Notes under the pieces: model-generated
What the model was told of the DNA's origin: nothing
The model's database searches: none
What the model saw: only the letters and a program-made list of their open reading frames with translations
Made by a program: the position numbers and the translations under genes
Source: Sipunculus nudus
Lineage: Eukaryota > Annelida > Sipuncula > Golfingiida > Sipunculidae
Assembly (NCBI GenBank): GCA_026874595.1
Contig: CM049313.1
Span: 76,192,659 to 76,256,658, forward strand
Reading direction: 5' to 3'
Length of the DNA: 64,000 nt
Shown: one piece after another, positions 47,247 through 60,090 of the stretch
Numbering within the stretch: position 1 is the first letter of the stretch
Layout of the letters: each line of letters starts with the position of its first letter

Positions 47247-50200
47247 TTAATGAATTTTTAACGGATTCAACACAGGAACTTCATTTCTTTAGTTCCTATG
47301 CATATTAACAAAATCTTTGTTAAGTTCAAAGAGGGGTTACCTTGACCTAAATTTCAAAGTCACAGAGCTTAGAATAGAAAAAAAAAACTTAGGAGCTTAT
47401 TTCTCAGGTAGTGTTTGGTGGATTGTTATGAAACATACATTGAGGTGGATACTTAAGAAACATACTACTCCTACCACAAGGCAATTTAATCTCATATAAA
47501 GAACTTATAAAGACTTAATTACTCCAGCTGCGTGAGCAACCTGTCAGACAGCGCTGATAATCCCCACAGTGATTATCATCATATAGATCTATATTACTTA
47601 TGTCATAAGATTTGCAAAGACATTTCTATATCCATCTCTAGTTCAAGTTTATTAATAACTAGAGAGGTCTGTACAGATATACATCCATGTGAATAAAGAT
47701 GTTCTGCACTTGTTACTGTTACAACCTCATATACACTCCTGCAGAATGAGCACTTATGTCAGCTTCTCCTGATATTCTGTCTAGTAATGAATTTATTATT
47801 GGCTTTCTTAATGTTGGGCTTGTTAGGGGGATATCTCAAAGTATTCAACACAGGAACTTCATTTCTCCAGTGCTGATGTATATCAACAAAATCTTGATCA
47901 AATATGGCTGACCTTGACATAATTTTTAAGGTCACAGAGCTTAATATAATATGAAAAAAACTTATTTCTCAGGAACCACTGGGTTGATTGTTATGAAACA
48001 TGCTATAATGCTATGCCTTGATGATCTTTAAGTCCTGCATGAGATCTGTTTTACCGTACTTGCAAAGGTACTACATATCTCTCCAATTTAAATTTATAAC
48101 TGACACATGTAAAAATATAAATCCATGTGAGAAAAAACATTTCATATTTGTTACTGTTACCAGCTATAAACACTTTTCTTTTGGATGAGGGCTTTTTGTA
48201 AGCTTCTTCTGTTATTCTAGTTAAAAGTTATGGGCCCAAACATAATGCACTTTGTAAAAAAAATATATTTACTCATTTAACATGATAATCATTGAAGTGA
48301 GAAACTTTTTTCAGGGACATACCTTTATTAAATAAAAATTCAATTGTATATCAAAAATTAGATCTGAATTTTGTAAATAATTTTAAGTTATTAGTGTAAA
48401 TGTAAAATCAGTACCTTAAATTTTCTCCAACTTTGACCATGGACCATATTTTTCCCTGTAAGTACATTTGATTTAGTTTTCACAGCGGGTACACTTAAGG
48501 ATTTAATCTATTGAATTCTGAAATTTGAAATTAAAAGGTAAAAAATTTGGCTAGTTATTGAAGTTTTTTTCAGAGGCTCTATTATATTCATTTGTATTGT
48601 CAAGCCACAGGCTGTCCACTTCTGGTTACAACAGCCCTGCCTTGGTAACCTTATTAATGATGCTACACTAGTCGTGCACCCCTGCTGTCACATGTGTACA
48701 GTTATTTTCGTGTCCCAAACTGCTTACATGCTTCAGTTTCAACATTAGGACACGCAGTGTCAGATCACAAAATATCATTTGCAACAATTTCATCAGTCAT
48801 ATCAACCAACCATTGCTGATATTACCTTTTCTACTCAGACTTTATCTCCAATTGATTATTAGCGAACCTGTGAGCTTATGCGATGGTGCAGCGTCGTCCG
48901 TCATGTGTCAGGCGCTGTGCGTCGTGGGTGGTCTGTACGTTAACCAAGTTATCTCAAAAGCGGCATGACCTAGCATCACCAAATTTTTAGCGAACCTATA
49001 AGCTTTAAAATCTTCCTTCTCCGAAACTGTCCAGCCAAATTGTCCAATATTTCACAGAAATGATCCCTGGAGCAATCTTCCTAAAGTTTGTTTGAATGGT
49101 TCCAGTTTGGCGATTTTTGGCTGAGTTACAGAAGGTTTAACTTTGTTAACTGTGCAAAAAAGCATATTAAAATTTAAATCTCAGAAACGGCTGGAGCTAT
49201 CATCACCAAATTTTATGCCAATGTTGGTCACATAGGTCATATCTGAAATTGAGGTATTGGTGGCGCCACCTGCATTGGCCTTTTTTGTACGGGGTCATTA
49301 GTGCCTGTATCACACTGAGGGCTACAAAAAACTTCTTCTCTGAAACCATATGGCCAAAATGTTTAATATCGCACAGAAATGATCCTAGAGTAGTGCTTTC
49401 TGAAGTTTGTTCAAATGGTCTCTTTTCAGTGACTTTGGCTAAGTTATGGGAAGCTGAATTTAGTCATTTGCCATAACAGCCCATTTTAGCTCAGTGGCTA
49501 CAAAGATCTTCATCTCAAAAACCACTGGGCCAAATTCTTAAATCTCACACATTAATTATCCTCAGATGTTGATAATTCAAGTTTGTTCAAATGGTTTTGG
49601 TTCAGTGCTTTTTGGCTGAGTTACAGGAAGCTGAACTTAGCCAGTTTGCTGTATCTTCCTATATGAGTTATAAACTTGCAAAACGTTTTTCGACTGATGC
49701 CACTGAAGCCAATTTGTTAAATATTTTACAAGAATAATCCCTACAATAATTCTTATAATAATTGTCATTAATGGATTCCACATGAATGATTTTTTGGCTG
49801 AATTATGGAGGTTGAATTGAGTCATTTTACCATACATGTTAGCTGTGTGATGCTGTTACATCTAGCTTGGCACCAGTTTATCAGTATCTATTACATTATG
49901 CCACTAGACATTTAGATTTCAGGTTATATTGGTTAATATTGAAAAGAAAGTTTTTTAAAAGCTTTTAAAAAATTTAGATTTATGTTTAAGTTATTCATCA
50001 TACCAGACAACGTTACAATCATGGATATTCAGCTCTCTGTGGCTATATAAAGACAACTGTACGTGGATTATAAATTATTGGTACCCTACTCAACTTAATT
50101 CAAGAATTGCCATCAATGATATATATCTTTATTTTAATTTTGCATTCAGTATGCATCCGTAATAATTTTACATAAATTCCTGATTTCTTTTTGATAAAAA

Positions 50201-51036
50201 TCAGCTGAAAAGCATTTTGTATTGGGAAAATAAATTTCAAAGTTATTTCAAGTAGGGGCCACTTTTGTGTACAGATGGCAGCACTTGGTTTACCATTGGC
50301 AGATTGCCAGTGCCTTGATGTTGGCCATTAGCCAAGATGATGTCAGCTCTCTAAATAGTTTTGGCACAGTGCCAGGATTGGAAGAAGTGCAGCCGGGTAT
50401 AGATCAAGAGTTTACTCAGTGCAGTAGCTGCATTCTATTGATAGCTTTGGCAGACTGCTCACTGCATCATATTTGGCACCAAAGTTCAGCCTGAATCTAT
50501 TTATAGCTTTGGCAGACTGCCAACTGTGTCAGATTATGCAACAGGTCAAGAGTTCACTCAATGCAGCCAGGTACAGGTCAAAAGTTCACTCAGTCTAGCC
50601 AGGTGCAGGTCAAGAGTTCACTCAGTGCAGTAGCTTGAGGCAGCAATTTGTCACAGGTCACTTGGGGCAACTGCCTTACTCACCTAAGCCTGATCAGCCC
50701 AGTGCATCAAACTCTGGGGAAGTTTGATGTATTGGACTGATACCTGTCTATGCATCTTTGATGGTATTCTCATTTACAAGACAGGTGGTGCCACCTACAT
50801 TGACTTTTGCAGTGTATGCGCCTGCTTATTTCTACAGAGGAATTTGATACATCAGCCTAAAATGGGGTATGTTTATACATATTGGGTAGCTTTATAGTGT
50901 ATAAGACTGGTGGCGCCACCTACAATAATTTTTGCACAGTGTATGTCCCTGCTTATTTCACAGGAGGGGTTTGACATATCAGTCTGACATTGGGCATATG
51001 TATATATTTCTTCGTTGGTGGTGCCAGCTACAGTTA

Positions 51037-54000
51037 TTGTATCCGCCAAAACAGAGTTTTGCGGATACTATGTTTTCAGTTGGACGCCGACGCTGTGGCC
51101 ATCACTGCATAGGTTTCAGGAGAACTCCTCAATAACCACTGGGCAGAATTTTAAAAAATTTGGAATTATGATCGGTCACATGTGAACTGCTGCGCCCTCA
51201 TTAGCTCAGCTGACTATAAGTCAACTGAGCTATAGTCGTGGTCCATTGTCCGTCGTCCGTCTGTCTGTCCGTCCGTAGATGTGGCACGTTTTGTAACCGT
51301 AAGACCTAAATTCGGCATAGTGTTAGATGTCCCCAAGATCTCCTATCAAGCCGAAAACTTGGTCTTTGCGACTTTGTTCCTTTGAGAAATTAAGGAAAAA
51401 CCTCAATTTTTTATTAAAAACCTATTTTCAGGGCTGCCTAATATCAAAACCACTCATCTGTTTTTCCTAATATTTACCATAAATATTCCTATTAGTTCCT
51501 ATGTACATGCCTGAAATTATGTCTGTATTATATAATTTAAGAAAGTTATGGGCCAGAACATAATGCATTTTGTAAAAAATCAGGAAAAATATTTGATCAC
51601 TTAACACAAAACTTGTTAAAGCTATGGACTTTTTTTCAAGTAATATAACTTTTATTAATCAAAATTAAATTGTATAACCAAAATTAGATCAAAATCTTTT
51701 TTTTAAAATATTAACAAAAATAAAAAATTGGTACCTTAAATTTTGCCTAACTTTGACCATGGCACGTTTTTTTCCTGTAAGTACTGTGGATTTAATTTTC
51801 TCAGCATGTTTTTGTTAGCATTTTGTCTGTTAACACCAAAAATTTGAAACAGTTGATCAAAAACTGTAGATTTTATTCAAGTTTTCAAGCACCATGTAAC
51901 ATATTGTTTACATCAGGCTAGTGTTATGCAGTTTGCTAGAGCTCAGCTCCCCAGCTTAAGCTTTCAGTTCCTAAAATTTGGCATACAATTAGATGTCTCC
52001 AAAATTCCCTACCATGCCAAGAATTTGGTCACTAGGACTTAATACCTTTGTGATATTAATGAAAAACTTCATTTTTCAATTAAAAACCCATTTTACACTT
52101 CAATACTGTCTAATATCAAAACCACTGATCTGACTTTAATCATATATAATATACATGTTTTTCTATACATTCTCTGTGCACATGCCAGAAATGATGTCAG
52201 TATTGCGTAATTGTTTTAAGTTATGGCCCCAAACATAATGCACTTTGTAAAAAATCAAGAAATATATTTACTCCCTTAACAAGGGGCTTGCTGAAGCTAG
52301 AGATTTCTTGTCAGGGATGTAACATTATTTAATCAAGATTCAATTGAATATAAAAAATTAGTTCTGAATTTTTCAAATTTTATAAGTTATTAGTATAAAT
52401 ATAAAATTTGTACCTGAAATTTTGCCCAACTTTGACCATTTCACTTTTGTTTCATGTGAGCTCTGTTTATATAATTTTCATATCATGCACACATAAGGAT
52501 TTCAGCTTTTTAGTTTAGAAAGCTGAAAGAAAATGGCCAAAAATTGTAGCTTTTATTAATGTTTTTATGAGACCATGTCAGACCTTGGCTCTCTCCAGCC
52601 ACTCTTGAGTCACCTGTATGTTGACCTTGTTGAACTTTCAGCAAATTATGCACGCTTGAGACGAGGCATATACTGGGGCAGCAAGGCAGCTTATGGCCAG
52701 CCACAGTTGATCCAGTTGTCCAACCCAACTCATCTAATAGTTTTAACCAACAACATAACAATAAACAATAAATTAATCAATTTTTATTGGTTTTTAATAA
52801 CAAATTAAAGAAAAATAGAAAAGGATTTGGTTAGTTTATTATAATAGGGAATTAACTTGCAGTAACTGATGATATAAGAATCTTGTATGGATGGATAGAA
52901 TGTCACGTATTCCAAATAACACCATGCTGTCACCTATGGCATTTTTAGTTCAATTTTAATAATTAAAAAGTAAATCATATTATTCATTACTAATCATTAG
53001 GGATCATATGAAGGAAATTAATGATAGACAAAGATGCAGTTGATAATATTAATCTAGATTCCTACTGTGTCTAGTGTGTACATTGATGTGAAATTAGTCC
53101 AAAATAAATATATCACATTTATTTTTTTTTTAATATAAATAAAAGCCATAAAACCAGGTACTTATGATCATTATTTAAATGTGTGAATTTTGTACATTCT
53201 GGATTCTCAACACCATTGTTTGGTGAAAACTGAATAAATACCAGACATGGTGGGAATACTTTGCAATTGTATTTAAATATGAATATGAATATGTACTCCA
53301 TTATAAAATTTCTTGCATAAAGAATGGGAATTCAGGTAAAAATGAAAGTATATGAATACCAGTGCAAATACTTTCCAAATGTATTCATGAATGCATTCAT
53401 GAATATATTCTCTAATATTATTTTGATAATCATTTCAGTTATATTTCATTTTAAAAATCATACGATTCTCTTATTATTTTTTATAAAAATTATATCTGGG
53501 ACAATATTTGTAATTTTTTTAATAAATAGTTAAACTCTTATATTATATGTTCTGCTTATAAGTTATAAGGCCAAGTCAAAATCTGTGCGACAATAGTACT
53601 CCATTTGTTAATAAAATAAATGAAATCAATTCTCTTCTCTGTCTCCAAAGGTACTATCAAAATCATACATAAGCTTAACATCAACAACTCATAATACATC
53701 TTATACTAATTACCACACAAAACCAGCATGTGCCTCATTTCGAAATCATATTTTTATCATATATAACAGCTGAGCGCCGTGACCCATAGGTCCCTTGTTT
53801 TTGGTTTACCTCTGACCTTTCCTCTCTGCCCAGTGTCCATTTGTGTGTCTGTTTCCACACATAAACCCACATATCTCAGGAACCTTTTGACCGATAAGGC
53901 TAAAGATTTTGCACAAATGTAGCCCTTGGAAAGCTTTAAAACATACACTAAAAATGGTGGCGCCACCTGCAACCATTTTTGCACAGCGTCCGTCTGTTCA

Positions 54001-54817
54001 TCTGCCTTGGGATAAAAACACTCATATCTCTGCATTGTTTGGACTTATCCACCTGAAATTTTGCATGTGTATAAATCCTGAACAGCTTTCTTGATTTTAT
54101 GACAGGTGCCGCCACCTACATTCACGTTTAAGCTGCAGACATCCAAGCTCATATCTCAGGAACCGTTTGACCAGTTTGGCCAAAATTTTGCATGTTTATA
54201 GATTTCACATATCTCTTAATCATACACAAAACTGGTGGTGCCACCTGCCACCATTTTTGCACAGCCTCCGTCTATTTGTCTGCCGTGGGCTAAAATCACT
54301 CATATCTCAGTAGTGGTGTGACTTATCTGCCTAAAATGTTGCATGTTTATACATCTTTGATAGCTTTCTCGATTTTGTGGCAGGTGGCGCCACCTATATT
54401 TATGTATACGCTGCAGACATTCAGGCATATATAAGGACTGGTTTGACATATCCCCGTGAAATTTTGCATGTGTATTGATCTCACATAGCTCTTAATCATA
54501 CACAAAATTGGTGGCGCCACCTGCCACCTTTTTTGCACAAGTCCTTTTGTTGTCTGCTGTGGTCTAAAATCACTCATATCTCAGTAGTGGTTTGACTTAT
54601 CTGCCTAAAATTTTGCATATGTATACAACTTGGACAGCTTTCTGGATTTTGTGGTAGGTGGCGCAACCTTCATACCCATTTCGGCTGCAGACATCCAGGC
54701 TATTATGCAACACACCTCACTCTATTTCCCTTGCCACTCAATCCATGCCTCACTTCACCCGTTCCACTCTGATTTTGGCGGATACACATAGTCCCTTGTT
54801 GACTACCAATATTCTAG
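51037..54817 (+). mobile_element. HINE family 3 element carrying family 1
   Basis: Starts TTGTATCCGCCAAAACAG with a strong hairpin (TATCCGCCAAAAC, AGA, GTTTTGCGGATA). It ends TTTTGGCGGATACACATAG, then CCAATATTCTAG|TTTTTG. GTATCCGCCAAAA and TTTTGGCGGATAC form a perfect 13-bp sub-terminal inverted repeat. Removing the nested family 1 copy restores GCCCTCATTTTTGGTTTACC, as at 45492. Own sequence is about 1.18 kb, dominated by repeated half-units with GGTGGCGCCACC. Confidence 0.87.
51201..53797 (+). mobile_element. HINE family 1 element, innermost of a four-level nest (2.60 kb)
   Basis: Starts TTAGCTCAGCTGACTATAAG and ends ACAGCTGAGCGCCGTGACCC then ATAGGTCCCTTG. It is nearly the same as 37549-40206 throughout, with small deletions (for example 12 bp near 51307 and a shorter (CCGT)n tract). 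It sits inside family 3, inside family 2, inside the old family 1 element starting at 43870. Confidence 0.93.
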
Positions 54818-55050
54818 TTTTTGTGTTGTGTGCACCCATGCTAGAATTGCAGCAGTGATGTTTGTTTAATTGTTTCTTGTTCTAAGTGTTTAGTACTTGC
54901 ATTGTTCATATACATGTTACACATGTTCTTGAAAAGTAATGGTCCAGCATTGAAGCATTATACCTGGTGTAATCTCATTGCACAGGTTCGCATTAGGCCT
55001 GTAGGCCTTGTTATTTTAGACTTCAGCCAATGAAGTCTGTGGGTCACTTG

Positions 55051-56463
55051 TTTTAACTTAGACTGATATGCTTTGAATCCTCATAGCAACAAAAGCAATT
55101 TTAGCATAAATGTCTCCAAAATGTAACTAAGATCTGTAACCTTGTTGTATCTTGATAATTAATGAATAAAATTGTGATGAATCTTGCCTTGAATGTTGAT
55201 CATGACTAGTTTTTTCAGTTCCCAAAAACTAATGGCTCCACCTGTATTTTTTCTAATTTTCACGATTTTGACCTGTTTTTTTTAGACTATAAAATGTGTC
55301 AATCATTTCAGTTTCTCAGCTGTGGTTTAATCTAGTGTCCCAAAACCTGGTGGGTTAATTGATCACAAGTGGATGCCTTATATTAATCACCCTGTTTTTC
55401 TGTCTGTGTGTTTGTCTGTCTGTCTATCTGTCTGTTCATCCATCCATCAAGCCATCCATCCATCCATCCATCCTTCCATCCATCCACAAATTTATTTCCA
55501 GATACTAACTACAGTTTGGATTGACATACGGATTTCAAACTTGAATTATGTATGGCCCAACACAAAAGCAAGAACTCAAATAACTTTGGGGTCATAGATC
55601 AAATAATTTAAAAAATTTGTTGATGCATTTTAAGCCAAACTTTTCATTCCAAATCTTCCATCTTGTGCATAAGGCTGACCTGCTAAATGGGGAAGAGCCT
55701 TATTGAATTTGGGCTTACAAGGTCAAAGGTTAAAGTCACAGGGGCTATCTGTCCACAAACTATTTTCAAGATAATAAGTCTAGTTTGGTTTGACATTCTG
55801 CTTTCAAACTTGACTTATATACGGCCCGACACTAAAGTAAGATCCCAATTGACTTAGAAGTCATGAGGTCAGAGGTCAAGGAACCCATTTCCTTAAAAAA
55901 TTGTGGATGCATTTAAGCCATCACTAACCTTCCATCTTCCTGATGTTGCTCATCTGCCAATAGGGGAAGATTCTTATTGATTTTGAAGTCACTAGATCAA
56001 AGGTCAAGGTCACAGCCCATCTGCAAATTAGATTGTGGATGAAAAAACTGGTTTGGATATACAGAATGGCTTCAAACTTGATTTATTAATAACCCACTGC
56101 TAGAATAAAAATCATTTTTTATTTTGGGGTCCTGAGGTCAAAGGTCAAGCTCACAGGACCCACATCTTTAAAAAGATTGTGAACACATTCCATCCGAAAC
56201 CTCCCTATCTTTCACATATGACTTTCCTGCCTTAGGTAGAAGAAATCTTTAGATTTTGAGGTTACTTGGACCCACTTTAATTAAAGGATTTTTATGAAAA
56301 TAAAAATGCTGCAAGTTCATGGAAAGTAAGTTCTGAGATTTTTTTGTCACAAGGTCAAGGGGCAAGGTCACAGGACTTTTTGAAAATTTGACATTTTGAA
56401 AAATCTCATTAGAATATCCATATAGACAAGTTCAGCTGAGCATCGAGGCCCATGGGTCTCTAG
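55051..56463 (+). mobile_element. HINE-like element, 5' end unclear, 3' end CTAG
   Basis: Ends TTCAGCTGAGCATCGAGGCCC, ATGGGTCTCTAG|TTTT, a family 1-type 3' end with the CTAG variant. The interior has three diverged units of about 265-275 bp (near 55500, 55762 and 56040), each with TTTCAAACTTGA-like text and GGTCAAAGGTCAAG. A (CTGT)n(CATC)n tract lies at 55400-55487. Text at about 55300-55340 matches the element at 41358. A clear 5' border was not found. Confidence 0.65.
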
Positions 56464-58477
56464 TTTTATACAGTAGACTATTTGCACGACATATGATCCT
56501 TTTCTAGTGTTTGAGCCTTTAATACCCCCATCACTGCCACTGACAGTAATGTGAGCATTATGATTAAAAAATTTCCTTCATATTATGCACCTGCATCATA
56601 ACCTTTACTAAGAGGATGAACTTGAATATTTCCATACTTGGTGAAAAACAAATAAATATATTTCTCAAGTGAATTGATGCGCTTTTCTGAAAATCAGGAT
56701 AAAAGATGCCAGATCATAAGTTGTTGAAAGCATTCAAAATCCAGTGATCTTGACAAGTGTAAATATTGATGACCTTTACCTTGGTGGCCATGGCCTTGTA
56801 AAGTGTCAGTTGTGCTTCGAATCAGAAGAAGGGGACCTATTCTAGAGTGGGTATTTCTTTTTTGTCTTGGGGTACTAGGCATCTTCAATGCCAGAAATTT
56901 CTAATTACGAGTGATATCATCAGACAGATCATGTTAGTAATGATATATTTCAGAAGTTTTTGAGCAGCTGATTTGGTTCTGTTTTCTCACAGCCTTTCTT
57001 TTATATATTTTAAGTATTAGGTGTAGTTGCTCCATGGCTGCTTTTTCTCAGTTTTCTTTTTTTAAATGAACAGACCCCACAGCAAAAAAGTATGCCATTA
57101 CTCATAATTATAAGTCTGAGAGCAAGGTAAACTGTTTTTGTGTGTTTGTTTTATAGAACTGCTCAAGGACAAACTTACATAGAGACTAACATTTATTCCT
57201 CATTGGTCCTGTAGAAGGCAACGTAAATCCAAACTTTGCTCCATCAGAAGGTTCACAAGTTCTCTCAGCTGTGGGTGATACAGATAGGACAGGAAAACAT
57301 TACCAGTGACCTTCCCTTTTTTCTTTGTCCTCACGGTTGTGAAAAAACCCCACTTGAGTCCATAAATAAGGTTAGGGAACAATATGCTAAAAGTTTCAGT
57401 GTTGAGTGTACCTCTTGTATTTGTTGAAGCTGGTAACCTTGTCCTCTGCTCCACAAGGTTTATGCTTTATCTTCTACCACAGGAGTAATATTGGTACCCT
57501 GTGTGTATTGTTTATTGGCTAGTTTATGGGAGTAATTTCATTGTAAACTTGCCCAAAGTGTGATACAGGAGACTCCTAAACCAACTCTGCTGATCGACAT
57601 CCTTGTGCGGCTTTGCAAAATGACAGGGTTTTGTGTTTTTTGGTAACATAAACCAGCTGCTCTGTTTTGAGGCTCAGCTGCAGTGTCCAAGTCATATGTA
57701 TCACTGGAATAAATACTGCTTTCTTAACCACAAGGTTAACTTCTGTGCCAAGTCATATAGTTTACCAAAAAGCCAAATCTTCTTTTGGTTTTAAATTAAA
57801 GTTACAGCTGAGATTAGTGAACCTCTACCCAGAGGTATTATGTTTTTTTTTTGGTTGGTTGGCTGGTTATATGGGTAGGATTGTCTGTTAACAACTTTAT
57901 TTAGTAAAGGTTCATATTCATTTGCAATAATATGTACATAATCTTTCGTGATTAGCTCCATTTTGGTGAATACAAAAGTTTCCCAGCAAATCCATCCTGG
58001 CTCACAGGATTAATATCGCCAGTGCATTTGCTTTATACATTGTTATGGTCCTTTGTGAGTAAATTCAGTCCATGTGTGTTTGTTTACCATAACAAGACTG
58101 CATGACCAGAGGTCTGATCTTGTGCAGCAGCGACATATCCCAAACAAGGAAAGTAAACCTGAAATAAAAAATACAGAAAAAACATTGACAAATTTTTTAT
58201 TTGTTATGTCGTGTGGTATGGCCACTAAGTGGCATGCCCACTGTTTATGTTTTGGTACACTGATTGCTCCTGGAGCAAGCTTCTATCCATTTGTATACAG
58301 GAGTAAGCATACTAGAACTAAAAAATTAACAGATACTTTAATATTTGAAGGAGATTATGCTACATTTCATGTATATTTGATTACCCTGCTGTGTGAATGG
58401 GTCCCTTTAAAGGATTTATGAACAGATTTTGGTGAGAATTTGTGGAGGGTTAGAGTATCAACCATCACCATCATATT
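56464..58477. other. intronic sequence, no gene seen
   Basis: No repeat ends and no recognisable exons. The minus-strand frame at 57200-57454 and the + frame at 58074-58421 are the longest but show no known domain and no convincing splice context. Confidence 0.55.
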
Positions 58478-58625
58478 TTTAGTCCCCAGCCATAAGGAGG
58501 GAGTAATACTAAACTGGTATATGTTTGTCCATCCGTCCTCCCGTCGATCCATCCATCCCACCCCCTCACTGATGCTCCACATACTATCCTAGTTAAACAT
58601 ATGGCATGGAATATTTGTGCCTCTA
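58478..58625 (+). repeat. 5' fragment of another HINE-like family
   Basis: TTTTTAGTCCCCAGCCATAAGG, AGGGAGTAATACTA and then a CCATCCGTCC tract follow the 5' plan of the other families (TT-flanked hairpin, then TCCG repeats). No 3' end was found. Confidence 0.5.
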
Positions 58626-59920
58626 GGTAGGCCCTTGTAATTAAGGATTCTATACCATTATTTGATAGGGCAGTTTGCCAGGCCAGGGATAAGTCTTTCC
58701 ACCTTTCTTTTGGCTAGCAGAGCTGACCTGTGATGCAACCTTTGAACTAGTGAACCGTGACAAAATTTCACTCAGCTCAGAGTCTGATGTACTATTTCCT
58801 GCACTTATTTAGTACATCAAAGTTTGATCAGGATTGTGGTAACTTTTTTGATCTGGTTTACAAACCAGAATGTTAAAAAATAAATGTACATATATATATA
58901 CAGTCTTTGACTACTTTCTGGCTTTAGGCCTTACTTATTTAATAAAAAGTTTCTCAGACGAAGAAATGAAAAGTGGTGGGGAGGAGGAGGGAAAATAAAA
59001 ATAAATATAATTCAAAATTTAAAAAATGAAAAGTGCCATTTTTTCCATATAAATTTTACAAATGATGAAATGAATATATAGGAACTATATGCCCTTCTAC
59101 AATGTCAAGTGAACTAAAGTATTTTCTGTATCTGCAGGATATCCTCAATACTTTCTAGAAAACTGGTAAAAAATCAACTTTTCTAAAAAAAAAATAATTT
59201 TTCTACTTTTTAAATAAACTTTTATCAATTTAAATTAACAATTAATAAATTAATTTTCACTAAATTAACATTTGAAAAACCAATCAGTCCACTTTCTTAC
59301 TAAAACAGCTAGAAAGTTTAAAATGACCTGTACAGGAGACTGGTTGCAAAATTAACTGTTAATTTTGAAGTATATTATATGGTCAGTTGAAATACAAAGC
59401 TTACAGCAAAAAAAGGAAAGTTCAGGCAAATGAAAATAGCTATGAAATACGCAATATCAAGGTTCATCAGGGTCACCCAGTCAGAAAATAAGCAAAGTCC
59501 TTTTTATTTAAAATATCACTGAAATCAGCTTTAAGATAGGATCTATCTGTTGTCAGTCATTGAAAAAAAAAACCCTCAGAAACACAAAATAAAAATTACT
59601 ATATAAAAAATCTGGTAAAAATATACCCATAAGAAATTTAATCAAATATATCAAATGAGGTAAAACTTTACCCCTCAGAAATGTAAACAATTGCAAGGTG
59701 GGAAAAAATCAAGCTAATATAAACAAATATATCAGACGTAAGTATATATTGATTAACATCACTTCAGAATGTTTTGCAACAAGGTTCGTACATCTGTCAC
59801 TTGATAAACGCTTCGGAGCCCTTAAAGTAGCGGTATAACGTGGTAGCGGTATATAACGTGGTATTTGCCACCCAGTAAACAACACACAGGTGCTCAGTGC
59901 TATTTTAAGCATTTCCATCG
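58626..59920. other. AT-rich intronic sequence, no gene seen
   Basis: Strongly AT-rich (especially 58980-59700), without tandem structure or coding motifs. A short repeat, GTAGCGGTATAACGTGGTAG and GTATATAACGTGGTA, lies at 59829-59862, where GC and CpG content begin to rise. Confidence 0.6.
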
Positions 59921-59921
59921 C

Positions 59922-60056
59922 GCGAGTATTTGATTGAGAGTTAAGAGTTTATTTGCATATGACAACCTGACAGGGCTTCAACGCAATTGGCGAGTATTTG
60001 ATTGAGAGTTAAGAGTTTATTTGCATATGACGACCTGACAGGGCTTCAACTCGATT
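59922..60056. repeat. about 67-bp tandem duplication
   Basis: GCGAGTATTTGATTGAGAG through GACAGGGCTTCAAC occurs at about 59923 and again at about 59990, differing at two or three positions. Confidence 0.92.
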
Positions 60057-60090
60057 GGCGGAAAGAGAACCCGCCCAGCAGCCCTAAGGG

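Larger units (their letters stand above)
44164..48220 (+). mobile_element. HINE family 5 element carrying family 2 and family 3
   Basis: Starts TTAGCCCTCAGCCCCTAGG with stem partner GCTGATAGGCT and ends TGAGGGCTTTTTGTAAGC then TGTTATTCTAG|TT. AGCCCTCA and TGAGGGCT form a perfect 8-bp sub-terminal inverted repeat. Own text is 44164-44491 and 47247-48220. The gap is the family 2 copy: CAGTTTCTGATT before it and TTAATGAATTTTTAACGG after it match 40353-40377. The second part has two diverged repeats of AGGAACTTCATTTC text (47276 and 47850). Confidence 0.85.
48859..55010 (+). mobile_element. HINE family 2 element carrying family 3 and family 1
   Basis: Starts TTAGCGAACCTGTGAGC and ends CACAGGTTCGCATTAGGCC, TGTAGGCCTTG, with perfect 11-bp sub-terminal inverted repeats. 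Own text is 48859-51036 and 54818-55010. A second partial 5' end (TTTAGCGAACCTATAAGC, 48986) replaces about 100 bp near the start, pointing to a small rearrangement. Family 3 occupies the same site as in the copy at 44492. Confidence 0.88.
43870..55050 (+). mobile_element. old HINE family 1 element interrupted by two large nests
   Basis: About 0.97 kb of family 1 text is spread over 11.2 kb: 43870-44163 (TCAGCTGACTGAAAGTCAAC and GACTGGCATGTTTTG), 48221-48858 (TTAAAAGTTATGGGCCC) and 55011-55050 (TTCAGCCAATGAAGTC, TGTGGGTCACTTG). The joins reproduce continuous family 1 text: GGTCAGGATTACATAG to TTAAAAGTTATGGG as at 14269-14297, and CCAATTGATTAT to TTATTTTAGA as at 22049-22068. Both ends are decayed, consistent with this being the oldest layer. 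Confidence 0.8.

Noticed and set aside
57200-57454. 84-codon minus-strand frame with a balanced composition
   Set aside because: No recognised domain, no clear acceptor/donor pair and no neighbouring exons. It could be revisited with a protein search, but there is no support now.
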